A stretch of DNA of 64,000 nucleotides, from assembly GCF_038008325.1 (NCBI RefSeq), contig NZ_JBBOYW010000001.1, positions 1,044,001 through 1,108,000 on the forward strand. Reading direction: 5' to 3'. The translations under genes were made by a program, and so were the position numbers. Below are positions 26,565-35,828 of the stretch, in pieces. The notes beneath the pieces were generated by a model. The model searched no databases, was not told the DNA's origin, and saw only the letters and a program-made list of their open reading frames with translations. The stretch's first letter is position 1. Each line of letters begins with the position of its first letter. The stretch comes from Lysinibacillus sp. FSL K6-0232 (lineage in GTDB: Bacteria; Bacillota; Bacilli; Bacillales_A; Planococcaceae).

Positions 26565-26590
26565 AAAGGGAGCGCAATCACTCCCTTTTT
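26565..26590 (+). terminator. Intrinsic terminator after lepB
   Basis: A perfect 8-bp stem AAAGGGAG / CTCCCTTT (26565-26572 and 26581-26588), 8-base loop and T-run. Confidence 0.8.
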
Positions 26591-26607
26591 CTGTTAGTTT
26601 AGGAGGT

Positions 26608-27492
26608 ATGAATGTGACGATACAATGGTTTCCAGGGCATATGGCAAAGGCCAGACGTGAAGTAACGGAAAAATTAAAGCTTGTTGATATTATATTTGAA
26701 TTAATTGATGCACGTTTACCTCTATCTTCTCGTAATCCAATGATTGATGAGGTGATTCATCAAAAGCCTCGTTTATTAATTTTAAATAAAGCTGATATGG
26801 CTGATGAGCATGAAACACGTAAATGGGTAGAGTATTTTGCACAGCATGGACATAAAGCGGTAGCGATTAATTCACTTGAAGGCAAGGGCTTACAGCAAGT
26901 CACGAAAGCAGCACAAGAAGTTTTAAAAGAAAAGTTCGACCGTATGAAAGCGAAGGGGATGAAGCCAAGAGCCATTCGTGCAATGATTGTTGGTATACCG
27001 AATGTTGGTAAATCCACCCTTATTAATCGCTTAGCGAAAAAGAACATTGCGAAAACAGGCAATACGCCAGGTGTTACAAAAGCACAGCAATGGATTAAGG
27101 TCGGAAAAGAGCTAGAATTATTGGATACACCAGGAATTTTATGGCCGAAATTTGAGGATCAAGAAGTAGGCTATAAATTAGCCTTAACAGGCGCTATTAA
27201 AGATACCATTACCAATATGGAGGATTTAGCAGTTTACGGCTTGCGCTTCTTATCTATTCATTATCCAAAACGTATGGAGGAGCGTTATGGCTTTGAGTTC
27301 CTCCAGGAAGATTTAGTAGAAACTTTTGACCATATTGGCAAGCTGCGCCGTGTCTTTGGAGCAGGCGGAGAAATTGATTATGACCAAGTCGCGCAACTAA
27401 TTGTGCGAGATATTCGTGGGTTGCAATTAGGAAAGCTAACATTTGATTTTGTGAATGAACAGCTAGAAAAAGAGGCATTATCAGAGCAATAA
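26608..27492 (+). CDS. rbgA: Ribosome biogenesis GTPase RbgA (YlqF)
   Basis: A 294-residue circularly permuted GTPase: the G4 motif LNKADM comes first, followed by G1 [12 protein letters not shown] and G3 [12 protein letters not shown]-terminal RNA-binding domain covers about 220-294. RbgA is needed for late 50S assembly. The ATG follows TAGGAGG. The next gene in B. subtilis is rnhB; here about 5.2 kb of sucrose genes lie in between. Confidence 0.94.
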   Translation: MNVTIQWFPGHMAKARREVTEKLKLVDIIFELIDARLPLSSRNPMIDEVIHQKPRLLILNKADMADEHETRKWVEYFAQHGHKAVAINSLEGKGLQQVTKAAQEVLKEKFDRMKAKGMKPRAIRAMIVGIPNVGKSTLINRLAKKNIAKTGNTPGVTKAQQWIKVGKELELLDTPGILWPKFEDQEVGYKLALTGAIKDTITNMEDLAVYGLRFLSIHYPKRMEERYGFEFLQEDLVETFDHIGKLRRVFGAGGEIDYDQVAQLIVRDIRGLQLGKLTFDFVNEQLEKEALSEQ

Positions 27493-27534
27493 TTTGTATA
27501 TGGTAACTGTAAAGCTGTTAAGATGCTAAAACAG

Positions 27535-27572
27535 CCCGCTATCCAATAAAACAAGGATAGCGGGTGTTTGTT
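27535..27572. terminator. Bidirectional terminator between rbgA and the sucrose operon
   Basis: A perfect 10-bp stem CCCGCTATCC / GGATAGCGGG (27535-27544 and 27555-27564). T-rich sequence follows on the plus strand (TGTTTGTTG) and on the minus strand (CTGTTTTAG), so it can serve both convergent units. Confidence 0.7.
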
Positions 27573-27604
27573 GTGCGTATTAACAAGACTACGCTGGGGT
27601 TTAT

Positions 27605-28585
27605 TTAAGATTGCTGTGCATCAATAAACGATAACACATGCTTTCTGCCTGGTGCGGCATGGATTGCTCCCTTTACTGAAGCAGTTAATGCACCACTTGC
27701 ATTGGCGAATGTTAATAGCTGCTGCTGATGATTGCGTATAATTGTACATAGCAGCTCTTGTGAAACATCAAGCGACAGTAACTCGGCTAAAAAACCACCA
27801 ATAAAAGCATCACCTGCACCTGTTGTATCTGCAACTATTACTTGAAAGCCAGCCCCTTCAAAGACTTCACCAGTTTTTAAATAAATAGCAGCGCCATTTG
27901 CGCCTTTTGTATAGATAACGACTTGCACATGACCGACAAAGAGTGAGCGAATTGCCTCTGCTTCATCTTCAATATTTGTAATAAAGTAAAGCTCCTCGTC
28001 TGATATTTTGACAATATCGGCAGTTGGTAAAAAATCTAAAATTGTTTGACGGCACAGCTCTTTGTTCGGCCAAAGAGGGAGGCGTACATTTGGGTCAAAG
28101 CTGATAATACCGCCTACTGCACGTATATCTTCAATTACTTTTTTATGCGTCTGCTTCATTGGGCTTTCCACTAAATCGACAGAACAAAAATGTAGTAAAT
28201 CACCTTGCTCAAACCATGTTGGTTGTACATCCTCAGGGGCAAGTAGTAAATCTGCTGCATTCTTACGATAGAAGCTAAAATCACGTTCTCCTGATGCCGT
28301 CACAGAAACAAAGGCTAGACCTGTTTCACCTTCCTCACAGCGAATAATACGAGATGTATCAACACCGTTTGTTTGGAGAATATTGAATAAATAATCACCG
28401 AAGCTGTCATTTGCAAGCTTTGTAAGCATAACAGCATGCCCATCGTATTTTGCCACAGCAATTGCCACATTCATCGGTGCACCACCGGCTACACGCTCAA
28501 AGCTCGTTACATCTTTTAAAGGCTGAGCTTTTTCAAGAGGAATAAAATCAATTAATGCCTCACCAATACAAAAAATCTTTTTCAA
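27605..28585 (-). CDS. scrK: Fructokinase, PfkB family
   Basis: A 326-residue ribokinase/PfkB-type sugar kinase. Substrate motif GGAPMNVA (34-41) and the ATP/anion-hole motif DTTGAGDAFIGGF carrying the catalytic Asp are present. It should phosphorylate the fructose released by the GH32 hydrolase encoded 10 bases upstream. It is last in the minus-strand operon. Substrate is inferred from the operon; PfkB kinases vary. Confidence 0.85.
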   Translation of the reverse strand: MKKIFCIGEALIDFIPLEKAQPLKDVTSFERVAGGAPMNVAIAVAKYDGHAVMLTKLANDSFGDYLFNILQTNGVDTSRIIRCEEGETGLAFVSVTASGERDFSFYRKNAADLLLAPEDVQPTWFEQGDLLHFCSVDLVESPMKQTHKKVIEDIRAVGGIISFDPNVRLPLWPNKELCRQTILDFLPTADIVKISDEELYFITNIEDEAEAIRSLFVGHVQVVIYTKGANGAAIYLKTGEVFEGAGFQVIVADTTGAGDAFIGGFLAELLSLDVSQELLCTIIRNHQQQLLTFANASGALTASVKGAIHAAPGRKHVLSFIDAQQS

Positions 28586-28595
28586 TCATGTCACC

Positions 28596-30047
28596 TTATT
28601 TCCAAATATCGTTTAATGTCCAATATGTGAGTTCTTTAACGTTTGCCCCAGCAGCTACTTCAATACCTAAGCGCTCCTCAGTCGGGTAGATGCGGCTTGT
28701 CATTGTTGCTTCGCCATTACCTGCAAATACTTCGATAGAGGAACGGTCAACAAAGAGATGTAAAATCAGTTCATTGTCTGCATGAAGCATCGCTGTACGA
28801 ATACCGTCTTCTGCTTTCCCAGATTTGGAGCAATCCAATAGTAATTTTTGCGTTTTATAATCATATGTTAACAAGGTTTCCTCTGCATGAATACCACGAA
28901 GCTTTAAGCTAACAGGCTGTTCATGACGGATGTCGAATACTGCCTTAATTTCTAACAATTCTTGATTTGTTGAAACTAAATAATTTGTTGCTAATGTTTG
29001 GTTTTGTAAGACTTGATACTCAGCATTGCGCAATGCTTTTAATTCCTCTACAGGATGCATACGCAATTTATGGTCGTCACTTAATGTTAGTACACGCGGT
29101 AATGTTAATGCACCACACCAGCCATCTGCCTTTGTTGGCATGTCAGACTCCCACATATCCATCCAGCCGATTACAATGCGGCGACCTTGATCATCTAAAA
29201 ATGTTTGGGCGGCATAGAAATCATGTCCATTATCTAGCTCTGTAAAAGGTGATGTTTCTGTAAAGCTATTTGTATCATATTGATAATCGCCTATTAAGTA
29301 ACCTGTTTGGAAAAGATTATTGTATAAGTCGCCCTGCTTTTCTATTCCTTGAGGAGAAATTAATAGAATATGCTTGCCATCTAGCTCAAAGAAATCTGGA
29401 CATTCCCACATAAAACCTAAGCTACCATCACTTTGTGCAAGGACACCTACATACTCCCACTGACGTAAATCAGCAGAGCGATACAAAATAACACGCCCTA
29501 CCATATCTTTTGTGGCGTTGCCTAGAATCATATACCAAGTATCTTCGTGCTTCCATACCTTTGGATCGCGAAAATGATGCGCGCTGTCAGCAGGAGGCTC
29601 TGGAATTACAGCGTTTTCTGTCACTTTTGTAAAGGTCACACCATCCTGACTAACGGCGATATTTTGTGTTTGATAAAAAGTATCTTGTTCCTTATCAATA
29701 TAGATATGTCCTGTATAAATTAATGTTAGCTGCCCATTGTCATCGACAGCACTACCAGAAAAACAGCCATCCTTATCATAATCATTGCCGGGAGTCAGTG
29801 CGATAGGGAGATGCTCCCAGTAGACAAGATCCTTACTTTTGACATGCCCCCAGTGCATCGGTCCCCAGTTTTCATCATATGGGTGGTGCTGATAAAAGGC
29901 ATGATATTCTCCTTGATATTGGATCAGTCCATTTGGGTCATTAATCCATTGAGCAGGAGCCATAATATGATAGCCTAAACGATAACGATGATTGATTTTT
30001 TGTGCGGCTGATTGTTGTGCTTCCTGTGCTTGCTGTAATGTTTTCAT
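28596..30047 (-). CDS. cscA: Sucrose hydrolase (invertase), glycoside hydrolase family 32
   Basis: A 483-residue GH32 enzyme with a five-bladed propeller and C-terminal beta-sandwich. Nucleophile Asp37 lies in WINDPNG, the transition-state Asp161 in FRDPK, and acid/base Glu215 in WECPD. No signal peptide is seen, so it acts in the cytoplasm. Because the neighbouring transporter is a symporter and not a PTS, the substrate is likely free sucrose. The start is one base after the permease stop, and its Shine-Dalgarno GGAGGG lies inside the permease gene, so translation is coupled. Confidence 0.88.
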   Translation of the reverse strand: MKTLQQAQEAQQSAAQKINHRYRLGYHIMAPAQWINDPNGLIQYQGEYHAFYQHHPYDENWGPMHWGHVKSKDLVYWEHLPIALTPGNDYDKDGCFSGSAVDDNGQLTLIYTGHIYIDKEQDTFYQTQNIAVSQDGVTFTKVTENAVIPEPPADSAHHFRDPKVWKHEDTWYMILGNATKDMVGRVILYRSADLRQWEYVGVLAQSDGSLGFMWECPDFFELDGKHILLISPQGIEKQGDLYNNLFQTGYLIGDYQYDTNSFTETSPFTELDNGHDFYAAQTFLDDQGRRIVIGWMDMWESDMPTKADGWCGALTLPRVLTLSDDHKLRMHPVEELKALRNAEYQVLQNQTLATNYLVSTNQELLEIKAVFDIRHEQPVSLKLRGIHAEETLLTYDYKTQKLLLDCSKSGKAEDGIRTAMLHADNELILHLFVDRSSIEVFAGNGEATMTSRIYPTEERLGIEVAAGANVKELTYWTLNDIWK

Positions 30048-30048
30048 G

Positions 30049-31296
30049 TCAAAGCCCTCCTAAAGTTGGTTGTGGTTCTGCTGGTTCTGATTTTTTTATA
30101 GTTGGTTTCGTATTTAATAATGTGAAAATAGAAATGACACTAAAAATCAAGACAACTACACCCATAATTAAATACGTGTTACGGAATCCAACATGATCAT
30201 AAAGTGTACCTGCAATTGGTGATAGAATGGATGCACCAATTTGAGTAGCGAATTGGAACCCTACTAAATACAGGATAGATGATAAACGTGTATCGAAATT
30301 AGCCGCTAGATATTTAAAAATAGCAATTAACATAATTGGTAATTCAAAGGCATGAATTAGCTTCATACTTGAAATACCAATTGGCCCGTCCACTATACCA
30401 GAGCCGATAATACGAAATGCCATTAAAAAGCCTGCTAATAATAAGCTTTTTTTCGCACCTAATTTATTGACAATAAATGGTGCAGCAAACATCATACCAG
30501 CTTCTAAAAATACTTGGAAAGAATTTAAGTAGCCAAAGACTTGATTGCCTAATGCTTCACTAGAGAATAATGATGAGTAGTAAATCGGGAACTGTTGGTC
30601 ATAGACACTATAAACACATGTAACACCGATTACATACATCATTAAGAACCAAAAATCCTTTAGTTTAAAGAGATTGCCTACATCCTTCAATGTAATGGAT
30701 TCGGCTTTTTCAATTTCATCATGTGTCATTTCAATTTTGATGGAGAGAATAATGCCAACTAAAATAATCGCTGACACACTCGCAATCCAAAAGTTGATAT
30801 TTGGGTTGATGTTGAATAATTGCCCTGCAAAAAATGTAGCTGCTGCCCATCCTAGCGAACCCCACATTCTTGATTTCCCATATTCAAAGCCATATTTGCG
30901 CCCAACCTTTTCAATATAAGATTCGATTGCACCAATTCCTGCTAGAAATGCCATCCCTAAATAAAGTCCACCGACAATTGCACCAAGAAAAACATTGTAT
31001 TGCAGTAAAGGTCCATAAACGAAAATATAAAAAGGTCCAACGAATACAAGTAGAATGCTAATAAAGAACAAAATATTTTTCTTTAAACCAATTTTATCTG
31101 AAATATAGCCATAAAGAGGCTGCATACATAAAGCGAAAATGGCGTTTGCAGAAAAGATAATCCCTGTTGCTGAACCGCTTAAATTAATTTCTTGCCCTAA
31201 CCAAATTGAAAATAATGAGTAACTAGATGACCAAGTGAAGAAGAAAAAGAAAAAATAAGCACTGAGTTTCCAGTAAAGGTTGTTAGCTGTTTGCAT
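30049..31296 (-). CDS. cscB: Sucrose:H+ symporter, CscB/LacY family (MFS)
   Basis: A 415-residue, 12-TM major facilitator of the oligosaccharide:H+ symporter family. Features shared with E. coli CscB: WSSSYSLFSIWL in TM1, GYISDKIGLKK in loop 2-3, FEYGKSRMWGSLG, YDQQFPIYYSSLF and GYLNSFQVFLEA, and NFDTRLSSILYLVGFQ near the end. GTG 31305 also opens the frame, but ATG 31296 is 8 bases after AAAGGG. It is first in the operon cscB-cscA-scrK. Sucrose is the likely substrate; another beta-fructoside is possible. Confidence 0.85.
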   Translation of the reverse strand: MQTANNLYWKLSAYFFFFFFTWSSSYSLFSIWLGQEINLSGSATGIIFSANAIFALCMQPLYGYISDKIGLKKNILFFISILLVFVGPFYIFVYGPLLQYNVFLGAIVGGLYLGMAFLAGIGAIESYIEKVGRKYGFEYGKSRMWGSLGWAAATFFAGQLFNINPNINFWIASVSAIILVGIILSIKIEMTHDEIEKAESITLKDVGNLFKLKDFWFLMMYVIGVTCVYSVYDQQFPIYYSSLFSSEALGNQVFGYLNSFQVFLEAGMMFAAPFIVNKLGAKKSLLLAGFLMAFRIIGSGIVDGPIGISSMKLIHAFELPIMLIAIFKYLAANFDTRLSSILYLVGFQFATQIGASILSPIAGTLYDHVGFRNTYLIMGVVVLIFSVISIFTLLNTKPTIKKSEPAEPQPTLGGL

Positions 31297-31352
31297 AGTG
31301 TACACCCTTTCAAATAATAGAGTATTATAACAATTTGTTTTTTTATAAATAT

Positions 31353-31366
31353 TGTAATCGCTTGCA
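31353..31366. promoter_or_regulatory. cre-like / LacI-type operator upstream of cscB
   Basis: TGTAATCGCTTGCA fits the CcpA cre consensus (TGWAANCGNTNWCA) with one mismatch on either strand. It lies about 57 bases upstream of the cscB start. It could give glucose repression, or bind the local LacI-type regulator. Confidence 0.5.
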
Positions 31367-31378
31367 AAAAATATTTTA

Positions 31379-31394
31379 TGTCAACCGGTTTCAT
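31379..31394. promoter_or_regulatory. Probable ScrR operator
   Basis: TGTCAACCGGTTTCAT is a near-palindrome centred on CG with the TGNNAACCGGTTNNCA pattern of sugar-specific LacI-family operators. It lies between the divergent cscB and scrR genes. Next to it, ATATG-TCGAT-CATAT (31393-31407) is a second, weaker inverted repeat. Confidence 0.55.
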
Positions 31395-31489
31395 ATGTCG
31401 ATCATATAAAGTAAAATTGCAATCAGTGAGAGATGTTAGATGAATAAAGATGCTGCTACTAACAGAAACATAAATAGGGGTTTATAGCC

Positions 31490-31518
31490 TGTTAATACGA
31501 GATCAATTCATCTATAAT
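31490..31518 (+). promoter_or_regulatory. Probable scrR promoter
   Basis: TGTTAA (31490-31495), a 17-base spacer and a perfect TATAAT (31513-31518), 47 bases before scrR. Confidence 0.5.
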
Positions 31519-31564
31519 AGAAGGATATTTGTGTAAGTAAAACGGCATTGAAAGGAGAGGCTAT

Positions 31565-32548
31565 ATGAAACCGACAATTAGTGATGTGGCAAAGGTAGCA
31601 GGTGTATCACCAACAACGGTTTCTCGTGTCTTAAATAACCGTGGCTATATTAGTCAAGAAACGAGAGATAGTGTGCAACGTGCCATGGAAAAGGTGAACT
31701 ATTTTCCAAATGATGTCGCTCGTTCGTTATTTAATAAACGGACCTATTTGATAGGCGTTATTGTGCCACAAACGAGCAATCCATTTTTTGGAGAGCTCAT
31801 TTTTCATATTGAAAGCATCTGTGCTTCATTAAATTATAAAGTGTTGCTTTGTAATAGCTTAAATAGAGCAGATAAAGAGAAAAATTACTGGGCAATGCTG
31901 ATGCGTAATCAAGTAGATGGTGTGATTGCTGTGACATATAATCGCGGCTTAGTCAATGGACATGAGCAGCATTTACCTATTGTAACAATCGACCATTATT
32001 TATCCCCAACAATACCAGTTGTTTCCTCAGATAATTACGCTGGTGGTGTACAAGCTGCAAAATTGCTACTGGCAAAAGGGTGTCAGCATATTCTCCATAT
32101 TAATGGTCCTTTAAAGCTTGAAACCCCTGCCAATTTAAGGCGTAAAGGCTACGAGGCAGTGATGCAGGAGCATGGACGAACAGCCATTACATATGAAATA
32201 GCTAGTGCATTGAATCGTCATGAACAGCAAAAAGTCATTGCACAACTTTTTCAAGAGCATCCAGAAGTAGATGGTATTTTTGCGAGTGATGATTTAATTG
32301 CTGCTACTGTTATCACCGAAGCACCGAAGTATGGCAAACATATTCCAACAAATTTAAAAGTTATTGGTTATGATGGTACGGAAACGTGCCAAGCATTGTT
32401 GCCGAGTTTAACAACGATACGCCAGCCGATTGAATTAATCGCGCAAAAGGCTGTAGAGGTTTTATTGAAGGAAATTGAAGGAAATTATGAGGAAACAGCA
32501 AAAGATATTTGCTTGCCTGTGCAATTAATTGAAGGTACAACAACATAA
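31565..32548 (+). CDS. scrR: LacI-family transcriptional regulator of sucrose genes
   Basis: A 327-residue LacI/GalR protein. The N-terminal HTH is SDVAKVAGVSPTTVSRVLNN (5-24) and hinge helix PNDVARSLF lies about 48-56. A periplasmic-binding-like sugar domain covers 60-327 (YLIGVIVPQTSNPFF, VDGIFASDDLIA). It is divergent from cscB across a region with LacI-type operators, so it is the likely repressor, relieved by sucrose or a fructose derivative. The ATG follows AAAGGAGAGG. A long terminator follows. Confidence 0.87.
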   Translation: MKPTISDVAKVAGVSPTTVSRVLNNRGYISQETRDSVQRAMEKVNYFPNDVARSLFNKRTYLIGVIVPQTSNPFFGELIFHIESICASLNYKVLLCNSLNRADKEKNYWAMLMRNQVDGVIAVTYNRGLVNGHEQHLPIVTIDHYLSPTIPVVSSDNYAGGVQAAKLLLAKGCQHILHINGPLKLETPANLRRKGYEAVMQEHGRTAITYEIASALNRHEQQKVIAQLFQEHPEVDGIFASDDLIAATVITEAPKYGKHIPTNLKVIGYDGTETCQALLPSLTTIRQPIELIAQKAVEVLLKEIEGNYEETAKDICLPVQLIEGTTT

Positions 32549-32619
32549 ACACGCATGTGAAAGTCATGCAATTGTAAATAACTTTATCTGATTAGTGCAC
32601 ATGATGCAAATACAATAGC

Positions 32620-32666
32620 AAGGGCTTGCAGGGAATGTATTTCCTTACAAGCCCTTTATTTTATTT
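32620..32666 (+). terminator. Intrinsic terminator after scrR
   Basis: AAGGGCTTG / CAAGCCCTT (32620-32628 and 32648-32656) with an inner AGGGAA/TTCCT stem, followed by TTATTTTATTTT. Confidence 0.75.
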
Positions 32667-32717
32667 TATAATAAAATAAACAAGCCGATATACGTAGTAG
32701 AGATGAGGTTATAGGAT

Positions 32718-33473
32718 ATGCAAACAATTAAAGAAATTACAGTAGCGTTAAAGGCTGCTACAACATATGAGTCATGGATGGAGGCGCTACAGCAAGATAG
32801 CCGTGCAGGTGTACAAAAAGCATGGCAGCAATTTATTAAACGCATGAATAAACAGCAGCAATTACAACAACAACATGATGCGAAAATTGCCTTTGATGCA
32901 CAGTTTGGTCAGCTTGTAGCGGGGGTAGATGAGGCTGGTCGTGGTCCATTGGCAGGCCCTGTTGTGACTGCTGCTGTTATTTTACCTGAAAACTGTCAGG
33001 CATTGCTTGGCTTAAATGATTCAAAACAGTTATCAAGGGACACAAGAGAACGCATGAGTATTTTAGTGAAAGAGCATGCGCTTAGCTATAGTATTCACTT
33101 TCTAAATGCTACAAAAATTGATGAACTCAATATATATGAAGCGACAAAGCAGTCGATGGCTGCAAGTGTAGAGGGGCTACATATAAAGCCTAATTTTGTA
33201 ATAGCAGATGCGATGACACTGCCTATTCCTATACCGCAGCGCTCTATTATTAAAGGGGATGCACAAAGCTTAGCCATTGCAGCTGCTTCGATTTTAGCGA
33301 AAACGGCACGTGATCATTATATGGAGGAGCTGGCACAGGAGTTTCCTCAATATGGATTTGAGCAGCATGCAGGCTATGGCACGAAGCAGCATTTAGAGGC
33401 ACTTGCTAAGTATGGACCAACAATTCACCATCGAACAAGCTTTGAGCCGATAAAATCTATGTTAAAGAGGTGA
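32718..33473 (+). CDS. rnhB: Ribonuclease HII
   Basis: A 251-residue type 2 RNase H. VAGVDEAGRGPLAGPVVTAA holds the first two catalytic acids (Asp, Glu); the third Asp is in NFVIADAM, and SIIKGDAQSLAIAAASI contains the fourth. The N-terminal 70-residue extension is usual for Bacillus RnhB. It removes ribonucleotides and RNA primers from DNA. The stop is 4 bases before ylqG. The gene resumes the B. subtilis order after the sucrose insertion. Confidence 0.93.
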   Translation: MQTIKEITVALKAATTYESWMEALQQDSRAGVQKAWQQFIKRMNKQQQLQQQHDAKIAFDAQFGQLVAGVDEAGRGPLAGPVVTAAVILPENCQALLGLNDSKQLSRDTRERMSILVKEHALSYSIHFLNATKIDELNIYEATKQSMAASVEGLHIKPNFVIADAMTLPIPIPQRSIIKGDAQSLAIAAASILAKTARDHYMEELAQEFPQYGFEQHAGYGTKQHLEALAKYGPTIHHRTSFEPIKSMLKR

Positions 33474-33477
33474 GGGC

Positions 33478-35367
33478 ATGACATCTACATCGTTTAATCC
33501 GATTCAAACACAGCAAAATGCGATAACAGCAACAAATCAGCCGCTTGCATTAAAGCAAGGACAAGTATTTCACGGTACCATTAAGCAATTATATCCAGAC
33601 CAAATGGCAGAGGTACAAGTGGGCAATCAAAAATTAATAGCGAAGCTTGAGGTTCCTTTAAAGGCTGGAGATGCTCATTTCTTTCAAGTAACAGGTACAA
33701 ACCCACAAACGGAATTAAAGGTTGTCACTGGTTCAATGGCACAAACTACCTCTCCAAGCCAGCAAATTAGCCAATTATTAGAATCTATGAACCTACCTAA
33801 AACAACAGAGATGCAGCAATTGCTGGGGCATTTTATGAAGGCACAGCTACCCATTTCTAAAGATCAGCTAGTACAGGCTGAAACGTGGCTAAAGGCATTG
33901 CCAGAAGGGGTTTCGAAAGCGGATGCATTGCAGGTGATTCAAAAAATGGTGGAGTTGAAAATGCCAATGACCAATGCTATTTTTCAAGCGCTGATGAGCG
34001 GTCAAAAAACTTCTGGTATGACGACAACGATGGATAATTTTGCACAGCTTTTAGCAAAGGACACGGCTTTACCTGAGGCACTTAGGCAAAATTTAATGCA
34101 GCAGGTGCAAGCGATTGCCAAGCCCTTTGAGGTTGAAACGGGCAGTGTTATTTTAGCTAGAGCTATCCAGAGCTTAACAAATAATGCCGCCACTACCAGC
34201 GACAAGATGCAAGCCTTAATGATATTAAAGGAAGCAGGCATTGTTCCGCAGCAGGCTACATTGCAAAATTGGGCGGCAATCAATGACCCAAAAGCAACAC
34301 AGCCAATGCAGCAGGCTGGTCATGTTATTCAAACGATACTTGCAACAAAGCCTGAAAATGCTAGTCAGCTTATTGACCAGCTTAAAGCATGGACAGCAAA
34401 TCAAAGCTTTTTAACAACTAAGCAAAAGGAGCAGGTCCATCAATTAATCGATCGTTTTAGTCAGTTACCTGCAACAAAGCAAACAGTAGAGGTTTTTGCA
34501 AAACAGATGCAGGAGCAATTATTAAAAGCATTTGCTCAAAATACGGCTGATCGGTTATTTACGCAAGATGCAAGTGCACTTTCAAGTAAAGATCATTTAT
34601 TATCGCTTATCAGACAAGAGGCAGCCTCCCCATTGCAAAATGAGGCACTAATGCGCAATCTTGTTAAAAGTAGTATGGAATCCCCACAGCCAATGGTTCA
34701 ACAACTGATGACACAAGCGGATGCACTTGTCCAAAGTTCGATGGATAGTAAGGCAATGGAACATGCGCTAAAAACTGTTTTAAAAAATTTAGGTATTAGC
34801 TATGAGGCAACACTTAATAACAAGTCAGCAGATTTACAAATGGTTGCCCATCAGCTAAAGCCACAGCTCCATACATTATTACAGGAAGCAACGCTTACAC
34901 CGTCATTAAAGGAAGCAGCAGAAATGCTGATGACACGAATGAACGGCATGCAGCTATCCTCGGGTGAAAATGGACATCAACATCAGCTAATTATGCAAGT
35001 ACCACTTGAATTCTTTGGGAAGAAAATGGATGCCACATTACAGTGGAATGGACGGATGAAGGATGATGGTAAAATTGATGCCGACTATGCACGTGTTTTA
35101 TTTTATTTACAAATGGAATCAATGAAAGAAACCGTTATTGATATGCAAGTGCAAAATCGAGTGGTTACTGTAACGGTATTTAACGAACATACAGATATGC
35201 AATTGCTTGCAGAACCATTAAAGGCAGCCTTAAAAATAGGCCTAGCAGAAAAAAATTATCAGCTATCAGGTGTTTTTCTAAAGCCATTTGACAAGTCACA
35301 AAGTGATAAAATCAGCCCTGTAGTAGAACAGAGAGAGGAACAAAGTGGGGTGGATATTCGCGTATGA
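33478..35367 (+). CDS. ylqG: YlqG-like protein with FliK-type C-terminal domain
   Basis: A 629-residue protein. Most of it is Gln/Ala/Thr-rich with low-complexity helical stretches (about 90-480). The C-terminal part (about 495-610) has a hook-length-control look, with the conserved pattern LIMQVPLEFFGKKMDATLQW and later VTVTVFNEHTDMQLLAEPL. The position after rnhB and before ylqH is as in B. subtilis, where the function is unknown. It overlaps ylqH by ATGA, so the two are translated together. A true FliK is encoded separately at 54567. Confidence 0.75.
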   Translation: MTSTSFNPIQTQQNAITATNQPLALKQGQVFHGTIKQLYPDQMAEVQVGNQKLIAKLEVPLKAGDAHFFQVTGTNPQTELKVVTGSMAQTTSPSQQISQLLESMNLPKTTEMQQLLGHFMKAQLPISKDQLVQAETWLKALPEGVSKADALQVIQKMVELKMPMTNAIFQALMSGQKTSGMTTTMDNFAQLLAKDTALPEALRQNLMQQVQAIAKPFEVETGSVILARAIQSLTNNAATTSDKMQALMILKEAGIVPQQATLQNWAAINDPKATQPMQQAGHVIQTILATKPENASQLIDQLKAWTANQSFLTTKQKEQVHQLIDRFSQLPATKQTVEVFAKQMQEQLLKAFAQNTADRLFTQDASALSSKDHLLSLIRQEAASPLQNEALMRNLVKSSMESPQPMVQQLMTQADALVQSSMDSKAMEHALKTVLKNLGISYEATLNNKSADLQMVAHQLKPQLHTLLQEATLTPSLKEAAEMLMTRMNGMQLSSGENGHQHQLIMQVPLEFFGKKMDATLQWNGRMKDDGKIDADYARVLFYLQMESMKETVIDMQVQNRVVTVTVFNEHTDMQLLAEPLKAALKIGLAEKNYQLSGVFLKPFDKSQSDKISPVVEQREEQSGVDIRV

Positions 35368-35666
35368 GCGAGGGAAAATTTACACGAAAAGAGGCAATTG
35401 CACTTACTTATAAAATGGGGCAAGTTGAGAGTCCTGTTGTAGTAGCAAAAGGAAAAGGAAAGATTGCTGAGAATATTTTGGCACGCGCAAATGAGCATAA
35501 TGTGCCGATTTATGAGGATCCTAACCTTGTACAGCTACTTGGTCAATTAGATTTGAATGAGTCGATTCCTGAAGAATTATATCAAGCCGTGGCAGAGGTT
35601 TTTGCATTTATTTATCGTTTAGATCAGCAGCATGCAAAAAAATATAGAAAAAACGAATTATTCTGA
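35364..35666 (+). CDS. ylqH: YlqH, stand-alone FlhB cytoplasmic-domain-like protein
   Basis: A 100-residue soluble protein matching the C-terminal half of the FlhB cytoplasmic domain: AIALTYKMGQ, SPVVVAKGKGKIAENI, HNVPIYEDPNLVQLL and IPEELYQAVAEVFAFIY. The self-cleavage motif NPTH of FlhB is missing; the protein begins where the cleaved FlhB fragment would start. No membrane segments are present. It overlaps the FliK-like ylqG. An interaction between the two, like that of FliK with FlhB, is a reasonable inference; the role is unknown. Confidence 0.85.
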   Translation: MSEGKFTRKEAIALTYKMGQVESPVVVAKGKGKIAENILARANEHNVPIYEDPNLVQLLGQLDLNESIPEELYQAVAEVFAFIYRLDQQHAKKYRKNELF

Positions 35667-35828
35667 TTATTTATACGAACTGTATTAATACAAGAAATAG
35701 AAGAAAACGTCATAATAATAGAGAAAATTCGAACAAAAGACAAAGTGTAGACTTTATCAGAATCTTTCGTTAGAATAGTCTATGTTAGTAAAACAATTTT
35801 ATGTAAATGTTTGATGGGAGGATGTATT

